Shown here in pieces: positions 17,059 to 24,517 of a DNA stretch of 64,000 nucleotides. The DNA comes from Clostridium sp. KNHs205 (GTDB lineage: Bacteria > Bacillota > Clostridia > Lachnospirales > Lachnospiraceae). Every line of letters starts with the position of its first letter. Positions within the stretch are counted from its first letter, which is position 1. The stretch lies in contig NZ_JNLE01000005.1 of NCBI RefSeq assembly GCF_000702945.1, positions 62,001-126,000 on the forward strand, written 5' to 3'. A program made the position numbers and the translations under genes. The notes beneath the pieces are model-generated. The model ran no database searches and was not told the DNA's origin. It was given only the letters and a program-made list of their open reading frames with translations.

Positions 17059-17175
17059 TGCAACCTCTTTTCATGATACATTTGATTTCCTTCATCTATC
17101 GTTTAACACTTAATGTTCTTCAAGGCGGTACCGGAGCAAGTTTTCTTCTGCTAATAATCAGACAGGCAATAGAGT

Positions 17176-18780
17176 CTAGTTACTCCCTAACAGCATAAGC
17201 TTCTTCTGACCTGTTTTCTGAAGTGAGGTATATAGAATACCCGTTATGATAAATATCAGTACCGAAGAAATACCCATTGCAGCCAGTGAGTTTATGCCAG
17301 GCAGGAAAAAAGCTGTAACCACCGGAAGCATCACTAATCCCCCCCCAGTGAACATAGTAACCATAACAGCTATACCCTGCTTTACTACAGCAATTTCTGT
17401 ATTCCAGTCAAGCTTAGGCAATAGCAGATTAAAATATATACCGGCTACTGAGGTATAAAAGCTTATTGCTACCGGCAGTATCAGCAGTGCTAAAACTTCT
17501 GATAATCCCAGCTTTAAGCCAATTGCCAGCAGTATTCCGTCAAGAATACAAAAAGGTATTGTCATTACCAGATTTAAGGCTATCTTACTATTAAAGATAG
17601 TTTTGGCTGTAACCGGCAATGATTTTATCAGCCATAGATTCTTTCCTTCAAGAGATAAGGAGCTTGCACTGATACAAGTCGTTGCAATACAAAAAGCAAT
17701 AAACTGAGGAAGAAAATGTTTAAGGTAATTAATAGAACCTTCCATTCCAAGAAGCCCCTCCAACTGCTCGGGCCTTAAAAATAGCTGTGCAATACTTATT
17801 ACCGTTAACAACACCGGTCCAAAACCGGTATTCAGGACATAATTTACAGATGCAAAATATCTCTTAAGTTCCTTCATAAACAAGGCCTGAAAGGGTGTCC
17901 CACCCTTTATCTTACCGGTTTTATAACCTCTGGAGGGAGCTTTTTTAAGGAGCAGCGTATTCAATCTCAGAAAATATTTTGTGAATACCAGTAAAAATAA
18001 GATAAGACTTCCAACTGAAACAAATAAAAACAACAGCAGATATACCAGGTCCTTCTCCCATATTCCCTTCTCATAAAAAACTGCCGGTGGATAAACACTG
18101 CTGATGTTCCCAGCTGCTGCTGCCAGAGCAGATCTGTTTCCCGAAGAATTCAGAGAAAAAGAAGCCACCATAAATCCAATTAGTGCAGCAAATATTAATA
18201 TTATGTTTATAACCTTGCTCTTTCGAAATCCCTGTGCTATAAAGGCTATTATCGTACCTACTGCCGCTGCACCGGTGATAGGCAGGAAAGGTAAAAGAAG
18301 TGCTCCCCCAAGGTTCATAAGTAAAGATATGCCATCCCATCCTGTCAACATACAATAGGCAACTCCTGCCGGTCCCATAATTATAAGTACTGTCGGCAGA
18401 TTTATCAGGTAGAGTAAAAGCAATCTGCTGATAACCACTGTAGTGAATTTAAACGGCAGCGACATAACAAAATCAAAATCCTTAAAATCAAAAAGTATAC
18501 CTCTGATCTTATATATACTGGTAAAGAAAATAGCGGCAGAAGCTGTTAATGCAGCCAGTTCCATAAGCATATCAACTCTTCCTGCCATCTGTAATCCATA
18601 TCCCATTCCATAACTGTAGGAAAAGGAGAACAGGCATAAGAGCAGGAAGGCAGCAGGTATTATGAACTTAAAAGCCTTGCTTGTATTCTTCTTGTTTTTA
18701 CCTATTTTAGCAAAGGACAGATCAAAGACATTAGGAAACTGGGTTAAGACTAGCCTTATTAAAATCTTAAATTCTCGCAT
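17176..18780 (-). CDS. ABC transporter permease (ABC-2-like, 534 aa)
   Basis: Polytopic membrane protein with about 12 hydrophobic segments in two similar halves, lying 12 bases after the ATPase gene, so the pair forms one exporter. The N-terminal cytosolic segment (REFKILIRLVLTQFPNVFD) and repeated long hydrophobic runs resemble large ABC-2 type export permeases of Firmicutes. No ATPase or peptidase motifs are present. Cargo is unknown; antimicrobial peptide resistance or a lipid export role would be typical guesses. A strong palindrome upstream of the ATPase gene suggests tight repression of both genes. Confidence 0.8.
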   Translation of the reverse strand: MREFKILIRLVLTQFPNVFDLSFAKIGKNKKNTSKAFKFIIPAAFLLLCLFSFSYSYGMGYGLQMAGRVDMLMELAALTASAAIFFTSIYKIRGILFDFKDFDFVMSLPFKFTTVVISRLLLLYLINLPTVLIIMGPAGVAYCMLTGWDGISLLMNLGGALLLPFLPITGAAAVGTIIAFIAQGFRKSKVINIILIFAALIGFMVASFSLNSSGNRSALAAAAGNISSVYPPAVFYEKGIWEKDLVYLLLFLFVSVGSLILFLLVFTKYFLRLNTLLLKKAPSRGYKTGKIKGGTPFQALFMKELKRYFASVNYVLNTGFGPVLLTVISIAQLFLRPEQLEGLLGMEGSINYLKHFLPQFIAFCIATTCISASSLSLEGKNLWLIKSLPVTAKTIFNSKIALNLVMTIPFCILDGILLAIGLKLGLSEVLALLILPVAISFYTSVAGIYFNLLLPKLDWNTEIAVVKQGIAVMVTMFTGGGLVMLPVVTAFFLPGINSLAAMGISSVLIFIITGILYTSLQKTGQKKLMLLGSN

Positions 18781-18792
18781 AATAAGCCCTCC

Positions 18793-19503
18793 TTATTCCT
18801 TGGTCATTTCCAGAAATACCTCTTCTAAACTGCTCGTTCCTTTTACCTCTTCTGTATTTCCACTGGCTATTAGCTTTCCGCCTTTTATTACCGCTATGTT
18901 ATTACACAGTTTTTCAGCTACTTCCAGAACGTGAGTGGAGAAGAAGATTGCACTGCCTTCCTCACAAAGATCTTTCATAAGCTTTTTTAGGGTATGGGCT
19001 GCTTTAGGGTCCAGCCCTACAAAGGGTTCATCCAAAAGCAGCAGCTTAGGTTTATGAAGAAAAGCAGATATTAGTACCAGCTTTTGCTTCATACCGTGGG
19101 AATAAGAACCGATGGAATCGCCTAAAACGGATAACAGTTCAAACTCCTCTCCATATTCTTCAATACGCTTAACTCGTAATTCCTTGGGAACTTCATAGAC
19201 ATCACCTATGAACTTTAAATAACCTTCTCCCGTCAGATGTTCGTAAATATCCGGGTTATCCGGTATATATGCCATCTTTTTCTTACAGGTATAAGCATCC
19301 TTCCTTATGGATATACCATCTATAATTATATCTCCGTCTTCAAAGTCTAAAATCCCTGAAATAGCCTTAAGTGTAGTTGTCTTACCTGCTCCGTTATGCC
19401 CTATGAAACCGTAGATATCACCGGAATTAACGGTAAGGGAAAGATCCTCTACAGCCTTCTTCGATCCATTATAGCTTTTACTGAAATTAATAATCTGAAG
19501 CAT
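18793..19503 (-). CDS. ABC transporter ATP-binding protein
   Basis: ATPase subunit (236 aa) of the exporter with the permease downstream. Walker A GHNGAGKTT near residue 38, Q-loop region near 80, signature SYSHGMKQKL (a SHGMKQ variant usual in ABC-2 exporters), Walker B LLLLDEPFVGLD and switch His in FFSTHVLE. The ATG is preceded by AAAGGAGACT. The 44-bp perfect palindrome at 19523-19566 lies about 20 bases upstream of the start codon and should cover the promoter or the start of the transcript, so this operon is a good candidate for control by a dimeric repressor. Confidence 0.93.
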   Translation of the reverse strand: MLQIINFSKSYNGSKKAVEDLSLTVNSGDIYGFIGHNGAGKTTTLKAISGILDFEDGDIIIDGISIRKDAYTCKKKMAYIPDNPDIYEHLTGEGYLKFIGDVYEVPKELRVKRIEEYGEEFELLSVLGDSIGSYSHGMKQKLVLISAFLHKPKLLLLDEPFVGLDPKAAHTLKKLMKDLCEEGSAIFFSTHVLEVAEKLCNNIAVIKGGKLIASGNTEEVKGTSSLEEVFLEMTKE

Positions 19504-19522
19504 TATATATAGTCTCCTTTCA

Positions 19523-19566
19523 GATAAAATAGATATTTAGATAATTATCTAAATATCTATTTTATC
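19523..19566. promoter_or_regulatory. 44-bp perfect palindrome upstream of ABC exporter operon
   Basis: Two 22-base arms meet without a loop; the centre reads TTTAGATAATTATCTAAA. It has no T run typical of a terminator and lies directly upstream of the ATPase start codon. It is most simply an operator, or two overlapping operators, for a homodimeric regulator. The regulator is unknown; no GntR or PadR gene is next to it, and the closest small repressor gene is the SdpR-like one 2.5 kb away. Confidence 0.7.
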
Positions 19567-19666
19567 ATACACCAGAATTTCCTTCAAGTCAACTATATCT
19601 TCCACTGTAATACTTATGCCAGTAATTATAGAATAGGGTATATAGATATTGCTATATCAGCACAAA

Positions 19667-19694
19667 AAAATCCGGCAATTTCTTGCCGGATTTT
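19667..19694 (-). terminator. Intrinsic terminator after the subtilase gene
   Basis: A perfect 12-bp stem (19667-19678 with 19683-19694), a 4-base loop and a run of T on the minus strand, 22 bases after the stop codon. Confidence 0.88.
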
Positions 19695-19716
19695 CTTTAA
19701 TAAATAGATAAAAGAG

Positions 19717-21030
19717 TTACTTGATTGCCTCTAAACTCTTGGCAACGTTTAATCTTCCGCCTGTCACAGTCAGGTTATTCAAGCTGGTAACGGCATCTAC
19801 ATTGTTTAATATAGCTGCTTTTAGCTGTGCAGTGGTAAGAGATGTTTTATAAGATTTGAGTAATGCTGCCGCTCCTGCAACATGCGGCGTGGCCATTGAA
19901 GTGCCACTAAGGGTTGCATAACTGCTTCCCTTATATGTACTATAGATAGCATCCCCCGGTGCGCCTAAGTCAACGCTTGTCTTTCCGTAATTGCTGTAGC
20001 TTGCTCTGGCATCTGTACTGGTAGTAGCTGCTACTGCAATAATATTAGCTGAAGTATAGCTTGCAGGATAGGAAGCAGAGCTGTCATTATTGGTTCCATT
20101 ATTTCCTGCAGCTGCTACAAACAAACCACTGTAAGCATCAATAACACTTTTCAGACTTGAGCTGTAACCGCCGCCGCCCCAGCTGTTATTCAGGATAGCA
20201 AATCCCATTTTCTTAGCATAATTGATTGCCAATATGGCATCAGAGGTGTAACCACCGCCGGTTGAATCAAGGAACTTCAAGGCAGCAATCTGTGTATTCC
20301 ATGTAACGCCAACAACACCGGTTCCGTTATTACCAACAGCGCCGATGGTTCCTGCTACATGTGTTCCATGTCCATTATCATCTAATGGATTATTATTGTT
20401 GCTTACAAAATTCCAGCCGTATACATCATCTACATATCCGTTGTTGTCATCATCTATTCCATTTCCCGCAATTTCACCAGGATTTACCCATATATTAGAA
20501 GCGAGATCCGGATGTGTGTACTGAACACCGGAATCGATGACACCAACTACAACATTTTTTGCCCCTGTATGGGTATCCCATGCATTAGGCGCACTGATTT
20601 TCGTCAATCCATAGAGTTTGGAATAACTGGGATCATTAGGAACCGTTCCAATTGCGGTTACATAGTAGTCCGGCTCTGCATAGACAACAGAAGAATCACT
20701 TCTTACTGCGTTAATTGCATCAATTACACCTTCAGCAGACTTATCCTTAACAGAATACAGCACAATTTCATATTGACTGTCCTCAGAGGATAAATTACGC
20801 TCAAAAGTTAATCCCTCTTTCTCCTGCATTACCATGTAGTCGGCGCCCTTCTTTAATGCAACTATGATCCTGTCCTTCGCATAAGGATTCGCATAATTGC
20901 TGGGACTATAGATGTCACTCCACAAACTGTCTGCCTTAGCGGAGTTCCTGATACCAAACAGCGCAGTTAGGACAAATACGAATATGAGCCCTACCGTACT
21001 GAACAATTTAAATATTTTGTTATGAAACAT
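19717..21030 (-). CDS. Secreted subtilisin-like serine protease (S8)
   Basis: Extracellular endopeptidase of 437 residues. Signal peptide at about 5-33, then an inhibitor I9-type propeptide (about 52-125, starting near DRIIVALKKGADY), then the catalytic domain. The triad is Asp166 (VVVGVIDSGVQ), His221 (GHGTHVAGT) and Ser378 (SGTSMATPHVAGA); Asn310 in AAGNNG supplies the oxyanion hole. An NGIDDDNNGYVDD segment looks like a calcium-binding loop. The start ATG has AAAGGAGAG upstream. No cell-wall anchor is present, so it is probably released. A 14-bp palindrome lies 48 bases upstream of the start codon. Confidence 0.95.
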   Translation of the reverse strand: MFHNKIFKLFSTVGLIFVFVLTALFGIRNSAKADSLWSDIYSPSNYANPYAKDRIIVALKKGADYMVMQEKEGLTFERNLSSEDSQYEIVLYSVKDKSAEGVIDAINAVRSDSSVVYAEPDYYVTAIGTVPNDPSYSKLYGLTKISAPNAWDTHTGAKNVVVGVIDSGVQYTHPDLASNIWVNPGEIAGNGIDDDNNGYVDDVYGWNFVSNNNNPLDDNGHGTHVAGTIGAVGNNGTGVVGVTWNTQIAALKFLDSTGGGYTSDAILAINYAKKMGFAILNNSWGGGGYSSSLKSVIDAYSGLFVAAAGNNGTNNDSSASYPASYTSANIIAVAATTSTDARASYSNYGKTSVDLGAPGDAIYSTYKGSSYATLSGTSMATPHVAGAAALLKSYKTSLTTAQLKAAILNNVDAVTSLNNLTVTGGRLNVAKSLEAIK

Positions 21031-21077
21031 CTACAACTCTCCTTTCAAAAATTATTTATAATTCCCTCGTTATAAGT

Positions 21078-21091
21078 CTTAATCGATTAAG
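21078..21091. promoter_or_regulatory. 14-bp palindrome upstream of the subtilase gene
   Basis: Perfect palindrome CTTAATCGATTAAG, 48 bases upstream of the protease start codon in an otherwise featureless 266-base gap. It could be an operator; no regulator can be named. Confidence 0.4.
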
Positions 21092-21296
21092 TAAATATGC
21101 AGTTAGCGCCAAACCGGAAGAACTTGTCTTCGACTTTGATTTTAATTATATTTATTCTGATAGTCAAACAAAATCGTATTGCAGAATTCGTTAGCATATT
21201 CCATATAAATACTATTAATTTATTTTTTTCTGCCACTATATGTAACTGTTTCGGTTTTATTATATAATAAACACGAAATATTCATGTTCTACTCTC

Positions 21297-21632
21297 TCAC
21301 CCTAGATTACTTACTTCAAAGCACCCATCCACTTCATTCCAACTACGAATTTGATATAAATCTTCCCTTTCAGAATGTCTTATCCTTAAACTCGATATAT
21401 CTGTATTACTCATAATATTTTCCATACTCTCTCCGATTTTTTTAAATCTCTTTACTTTTCCTTGTTCTGTATCTTTCTCTCCAAAGAACATATCCTTCGG
21501 ACGCAGCCAAAAACCAAAGGGCTCATACATTTGCCGGTAAAATACCAGTGTTTCATTTGCATCATCAGTTGCCAGTCCTAAAACTTCATAATAGTTGCCT
21601 TTAAAGTGTCTGTATATACCTGTTTTACTCAT
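21297..21632 (-). CDS. DUF1653 domain protein
   Basis: Small soluble protein (111 aa). The N-terminal 60 residues match the DUF1653 pattern: YRHFKGNYYEVLGLATDD, then LVFYRQMYEPFGFWLRPKDMF. The remaining 45 residues are charged and not recognised. Clear GGAGGG ribosome binding site. Proteins of this domain are widespread and have no established biochemical function that I know of; the fold is thought to be a small beta-barrel. It stands alone between the subtilase and the LCP gene, on the same strand as both. Confidence 0.85.
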   Translation of the reverse strand: MSKTGIYRHFKGNYYEVLGLATDDANETLVFYRQMYEPFGFWLRPKDMFFGEKDTEQGKVKRFKKIGESMENIMSNTDISSLRIRHSEREDLYQIRSWNEVDGCFEVSNLG

Positions 21633-21736
21633 AGAATCCCTCCGCCTGTGTTATATACCAGCTAATATGCTTTATCCGCTTTATATACTTTGACTATATA
21701 ATTACTGAATTGAATAACCTCATTATTAATCTAAAA

Positions 21737-21780
21737 ATACCGTTATAACCTTTCTATTATCTGAAACGTTACAACGGTAT
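21737..21780 (-). terminator. Probable terminator after the LCP gene
   Basis: Stem ATACCGTTATAAC (21737-21749) with GTTACAACGGTAT (21768-21780), one mismatch and a long loop, followed on the minus strand by a short T run. Located 36 bases after the LCP stop codon. Confidence 0.6.
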
Positions 21781-21815
21781 TTCATTGACATTAAAACACA
21801 CTATTTATTTATTTA

Positions 21816-23105
21816 TTATTCTGTAGGGGTTACTGAAGTGCTATCACTGGTCCCTGCAGTGCCATTATCTGCGGTATCACTGCTGTCACTTCCATAGATA
21901 AACTCATGGATTTCCGCTCTGGTTGCTTCCCAATCCGTAGGAACCAATACATCCACATTATATTTTCCTATCTGTACACGTTGTGAGCCGTAATTACCAT
22001 CAGAAGGTATTCTATAATTCTCAAGTTCTTTTAATTTTAAGCTAACACCTAATTGCAGGTAATTATTAAATTCTGAATTGGTTATGTCAGTGTCAATATC
22101 AACCTGTGTAAGAAACTTATCCATTAGGCCTACTAAACTAAATACATCCATATCCTTCACTTTGTCAAAAATACTGTTAAGAACTGCTCTTTGTCTTTGT
22201 GTTCTTCCGAAGTCATTATTTTCTGTACCTGTTGATACCTTACGAACTCTGCAGTAACCTAGCGCCTGATTACCGTTCATAGTTTGTGTACCTTCATGAA
22301 CATTACGGTATGCAGGATTTGAAATATAATTGGTAGTGTTTAGGTAATATGCCTCCTTGGAAGTAAGAGTTACATCTACTCCACCGACCAGATCGACTAT
22401 TTTCTCGAAAGCTTCAAAATTAACTTTTACATATCCATCGATATCAATTCCGAAGTCTCTGCTGATTGTCTGATATAAAAGCTCCATTCCACCAATTGCG
22501 TAGGTGGCATTAATCTTATTATTATCATGTCCCGGTATCTCAACGTATAAATCTCTCATTATTGAAGTGAGCTTTACGGATTTATCCTTTGTATTCATGG
22601 AAGCTATCATCAGGGAGTCTGTATTGGAAGCACCACCGATCTCTTCTACACCAATAAGAAGAATGTTTATAACGTCTTTTTCTACTTTAACCGGTGCCTG
22701 AGTAGGTACTACATTGGTATTTGTACCATTATCCACTGGTTGATTGATATCTTCGTAATCCAGTTTATTATAGATATAATTACCAGCAATAGTAAATAAG
22801 AGCTTTTGTCCCCCCGGTGTCAGTACCAATAATAAAAGTGCTAACATAATAGTTGAAAATACTATTGCAAATATCTTAAGTCCTTTTGGAAATTTTCCCT
22901 TTTTCGGTATATTATTTGTGGTATCCGTATCGTTATCCTCCATCTCCGTACTGATCTGCTGTGCCAAAGAAGCTTTTATTTCCTGCATAAAATCATCTTC
23001 CTCATTATAACTGGCTGCAGCGTTCAGCCCCCCGGAATAATTATCCCAATTGTTATTTGTAGAAATCTTTTTCCCCTGATTGCCGGCTTTCTCCTGATTA
23101 TCCAT
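21816..23105 (-). CDS. LytR-CpsA-Psr (LCP) family cell-wall ligase
   Basis: Membrane-anchored phosphotransferase of about 429 residues expected to attach teichoic acid, capsule or other glycopolymers to peptidoglycan. It has a cytosolic Asn/Asp-rich tail (1-70), a single membrane span at about 77-95, and an extracellular LCP domain with INILLIGVEEIGGASNTDS, the conserved Arg in MIASMNTKDKSVKLTSIMRD, KINATYAIGG and the GRTQRQRAVL segment. The C terminus is Ser/Thr/Asp-rich. Start chosen at the ATG preceded by AGGAG; a TTG further upstream lacks a site. A 210-bp palindromic repeat lies in its upstream region. Confidence 0.93.
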   Translation of the reverse strand: MDNQEKAGNQGKKISTNNNWDNYSGGLNAAASYNEEDDFMQEIKASLAQQISTEMEDNDTDTTNNIPKKGKFPKGLKIFAIVFSTIMLALLLLVLTPGGQKLLFTIAGNYIYNKLDYEDINQPVDNGTNTNVVPTQAPVKVEKDVINILLIGVEEIGGASNTDSLMIASMNTKDKSVKLTSIMRDLYVEIPGHDNNKINATYAIGGMELLYQTISRDFGIDIDGYVKVNFEAFEKIVDLVGGVDVTLTSKEAYYLNTTNYISNPAYRNVHEGTQTMNGNQALGYCRVRKVSTGTENNDFGRTQRQRAVLNSIFDKVKDMDVFSLVGLMDKFLTQVDIDTDITNSEFNNYLQLGVSLKLKELENYRIPSDGNYGSQRVQIGKYNVDVLVPTDWEATRAEIHEFIYGSDSSDTADNGTAGTSDSTSVTPTE

Positions 23106-23371
23106 CCCTACGCTCCTGTATGAAACAAAATGATATTCTGCTTTCAAGGAAATGAAAACGGAATATTTAGATTAGTTAAGTTTTTTGTAAATCTCGAACA
23201 ATTATATCACAGCTTTTTGTAAAAAGAAAATGGATTTTTTAAATTTAAGAATAACTTAATGAATACGTATTATATTCATTATAATTTGTTGTTTTCTTAA
23301 GAATCATGCAAGAAATTTGCTGTTAAATAATAATAGAATTGTAAAAGAAAAATTTTATTGCACAATGGGAC

Positions 23372-23581
23372 GGCAAGGTGGATAAATAGAAGAATTCATG
23401 CTTCAATTCCAATGTATAAGAAGTCCTAATTCTCGGATGATCTTGTGCTTGACATATTATCAAACGGATAACTCGCTGCGCTCAAACAATCCGTTTGATA
23501 ATATAGCACAAAATCATCCGAGAAAAGGTCTTCTAATACATTTCCATAGGCGCATTCATTCTTCTATTTATCCACCTTGCC
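23372..23581 (-). repeat. Palindromic repeat, family 1, copy A
   Basis: A 210-bp element that folds into one long hairpin: a perfect 24-bp outer stem (23372-23395 with 23558-23581), a middle stem (23431-23449 with 23505-23523, one mismatch) and a perfect 16-bp inner stem (23454-23469 with 23489-23504) capped by the motif GAGCGCAGCGAG (minus strand). The minus strand aligns over its whole length with copy C at 55743-55956, including the flanking CCGTCCC. Apparent reading frames inside it are by-products. The rest of the LCP upstream gap is AT-rich and otherwise empty. Confidence 0.85.
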
Positions 23582-23736
23582 TGTACTCGAAAATAAAAGC
23601 ATCAGCTCGTCTAATAAAACTTATGATCTGAGTGAGCAACTAATAACAATCGATATATGACAGATATGAATTATACCACCTGATACGGGATTCTAATTAT
23701 TCATGGCTGATTAAAGTATATTGTTCTCTGAGAATC

Positions 23737-23775
23737 AGGGTCATTCAATATAGAATAATCCTATTGAATGACCCT
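23737..23775. terminator. Hairpin after csoR
   Basis: A perfect 14-bp stem (AGGGTCATTCAATA with its complement, 23737-23750 and 23762-23775) lies 26 bases after the csoR stop codon. It lacks a long T run, so it is either a weak terminator or an RNA-stabilising end. Confidence 0.6.
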
Positions 23776-23801
23776 GTTATTTACTGCATTAATGATATCT
23801 T

Positions 23802-24074
23802 CTACTTTGATAGTTTATCGAGTAATTTTACGATTTCTTCAATTTTTTCATCCTTATCTTCTTCGGAACCTGTATCAAAGCTGTCTTTGACGCAGCTCTT
23901 TAAGTGGGATTGGATGATTTCATTATTTACCTTTTGCAGGATAGCCTGGGTAGCCGACAGCTGGTTTGAGATATCTATACAATATCTGTCGTCTTCCACC
24001 ATCTTTAAAAGGCCGTCTATCTGCCCCCTGGCAGTTTTTAACAGACGTGTAATCTTATCTTTATCAGCTTTCAT
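23802..24074 (-). CDS. csoR: Copper-sensing repressor CsoR
   Basis: Cytosolic Cu(I)-responsive repressor of about 90 residues with the all-helical DUF156 fold. The Cu(I) ligands are visible as Cys32 (RYCIDISNQ), His57 and Cys61 (SHLKSC), the C-H-C set of true copper sensors; a nickel sensor of the RcnR type would have a different N-terminal ligand. I chose the ATG at 24074 because AAGAGG lies just upstream; an in-frame TTG at 24098 is possible. It is the last gene after copA and copZ, and its probable operator lies upstream of copA, so the operon would be controlled by its own last product. Confidence 0.93.
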   Translation of the reverse strand: MKADKDKITRLLKTARGQIDGLLKMVEDDRYCIDISNQLSATQAILQKVNNEIIQSHLKSCVKDSFDTGSEEDKDEKIEEIVKLLDKLSK

Positions 24075-24087
24075 AACAACCTCTTTC

Positions 24088-24318
24088 TTATCTGCCAAAA
24101 AGTCCTTTTTTCTCTGCTACGGAAACTACTTCATAGCCTGCTTCTGTTACAGCATTAATGAATACATCATCGCTGATATCGGAAGAAAATTCAATTACGG
24201 CTTCTTTCTTTCCAAGATTAACCTTTGCATTTACTCCATTAATGGCACTTAATGCTTTCTCTACTCTTGCCTGGCAATGACCGCAGGACATACCTTCAAT
24301 TTTCATGACTTTTTTCAT
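24088..24318 (-). CDS. copZ: CopZ-like copper chaperone (HMA domain)
   Basis: A 76-residue ferredoxin-like metallochaperone with the metal site GMSCGHC (Cys12, Cys15) and the usual single HMA domain (KVNLGKKEAVIEFSSDIS, then AVTEAGYEV). It should hand Cu(I) to the CopA ATPase upstream and possibly to CsoR downstream. It lies 13 bases before csoR and 199 bases after copA. Its ribosome binding site is poor, and a GC-rich hairpin sits just upstream of the start; an ATG four codons later is an alternative start. The family is certain, while the copper assignment rests on the neighbours. Confidence 0.92.
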   Translation of the reverse strand: MKKVMKIEGMSCGHCQARVEKALSAINGVNAKVNLGKKEAVIEFSSDISDDVFINAVTEAGYEVVSVAEKKGLFGR

Positions 24319-24330
24319 TCTTATACCAAT

Positions 24331-24366
24331 GCCGCATACCCTTTGGCTTAGGAACCCAAAGGCGGC
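24331..24366 (-). promoter_or_regulatory. Hairpin in the copZ leader
   Basis: On the minus strand GCCGCCTTTGG pairs with CCAAAGGGTATGCGGC around a short loop, 12 bases upstream of the copZ start codon. It could be a processing site, a partial terminator between copA and copZ, or a translation control hairpin. Confidence 0.5.
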
Positions 24367-24517
24367 TTACCTTTCTGAATTTATATTTATCCCAATTATA
24401 AAAACTTTATAAGTTGAATTCTGGTTATTTACTATTCAATTACTACTTAATTTCCTACTATTTAGACATATAATAAAATGTGATAGCTTAAATACCAAAG
24501 CCTTCAGTTTATTTATT

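Noticed and set aside
23398..23631. 77-codon frame in the LCP upstream gap
   Set aside because: It lies almost entirely inside the long palindrome of repeat copy A; the frame is a by-product of the repeat.
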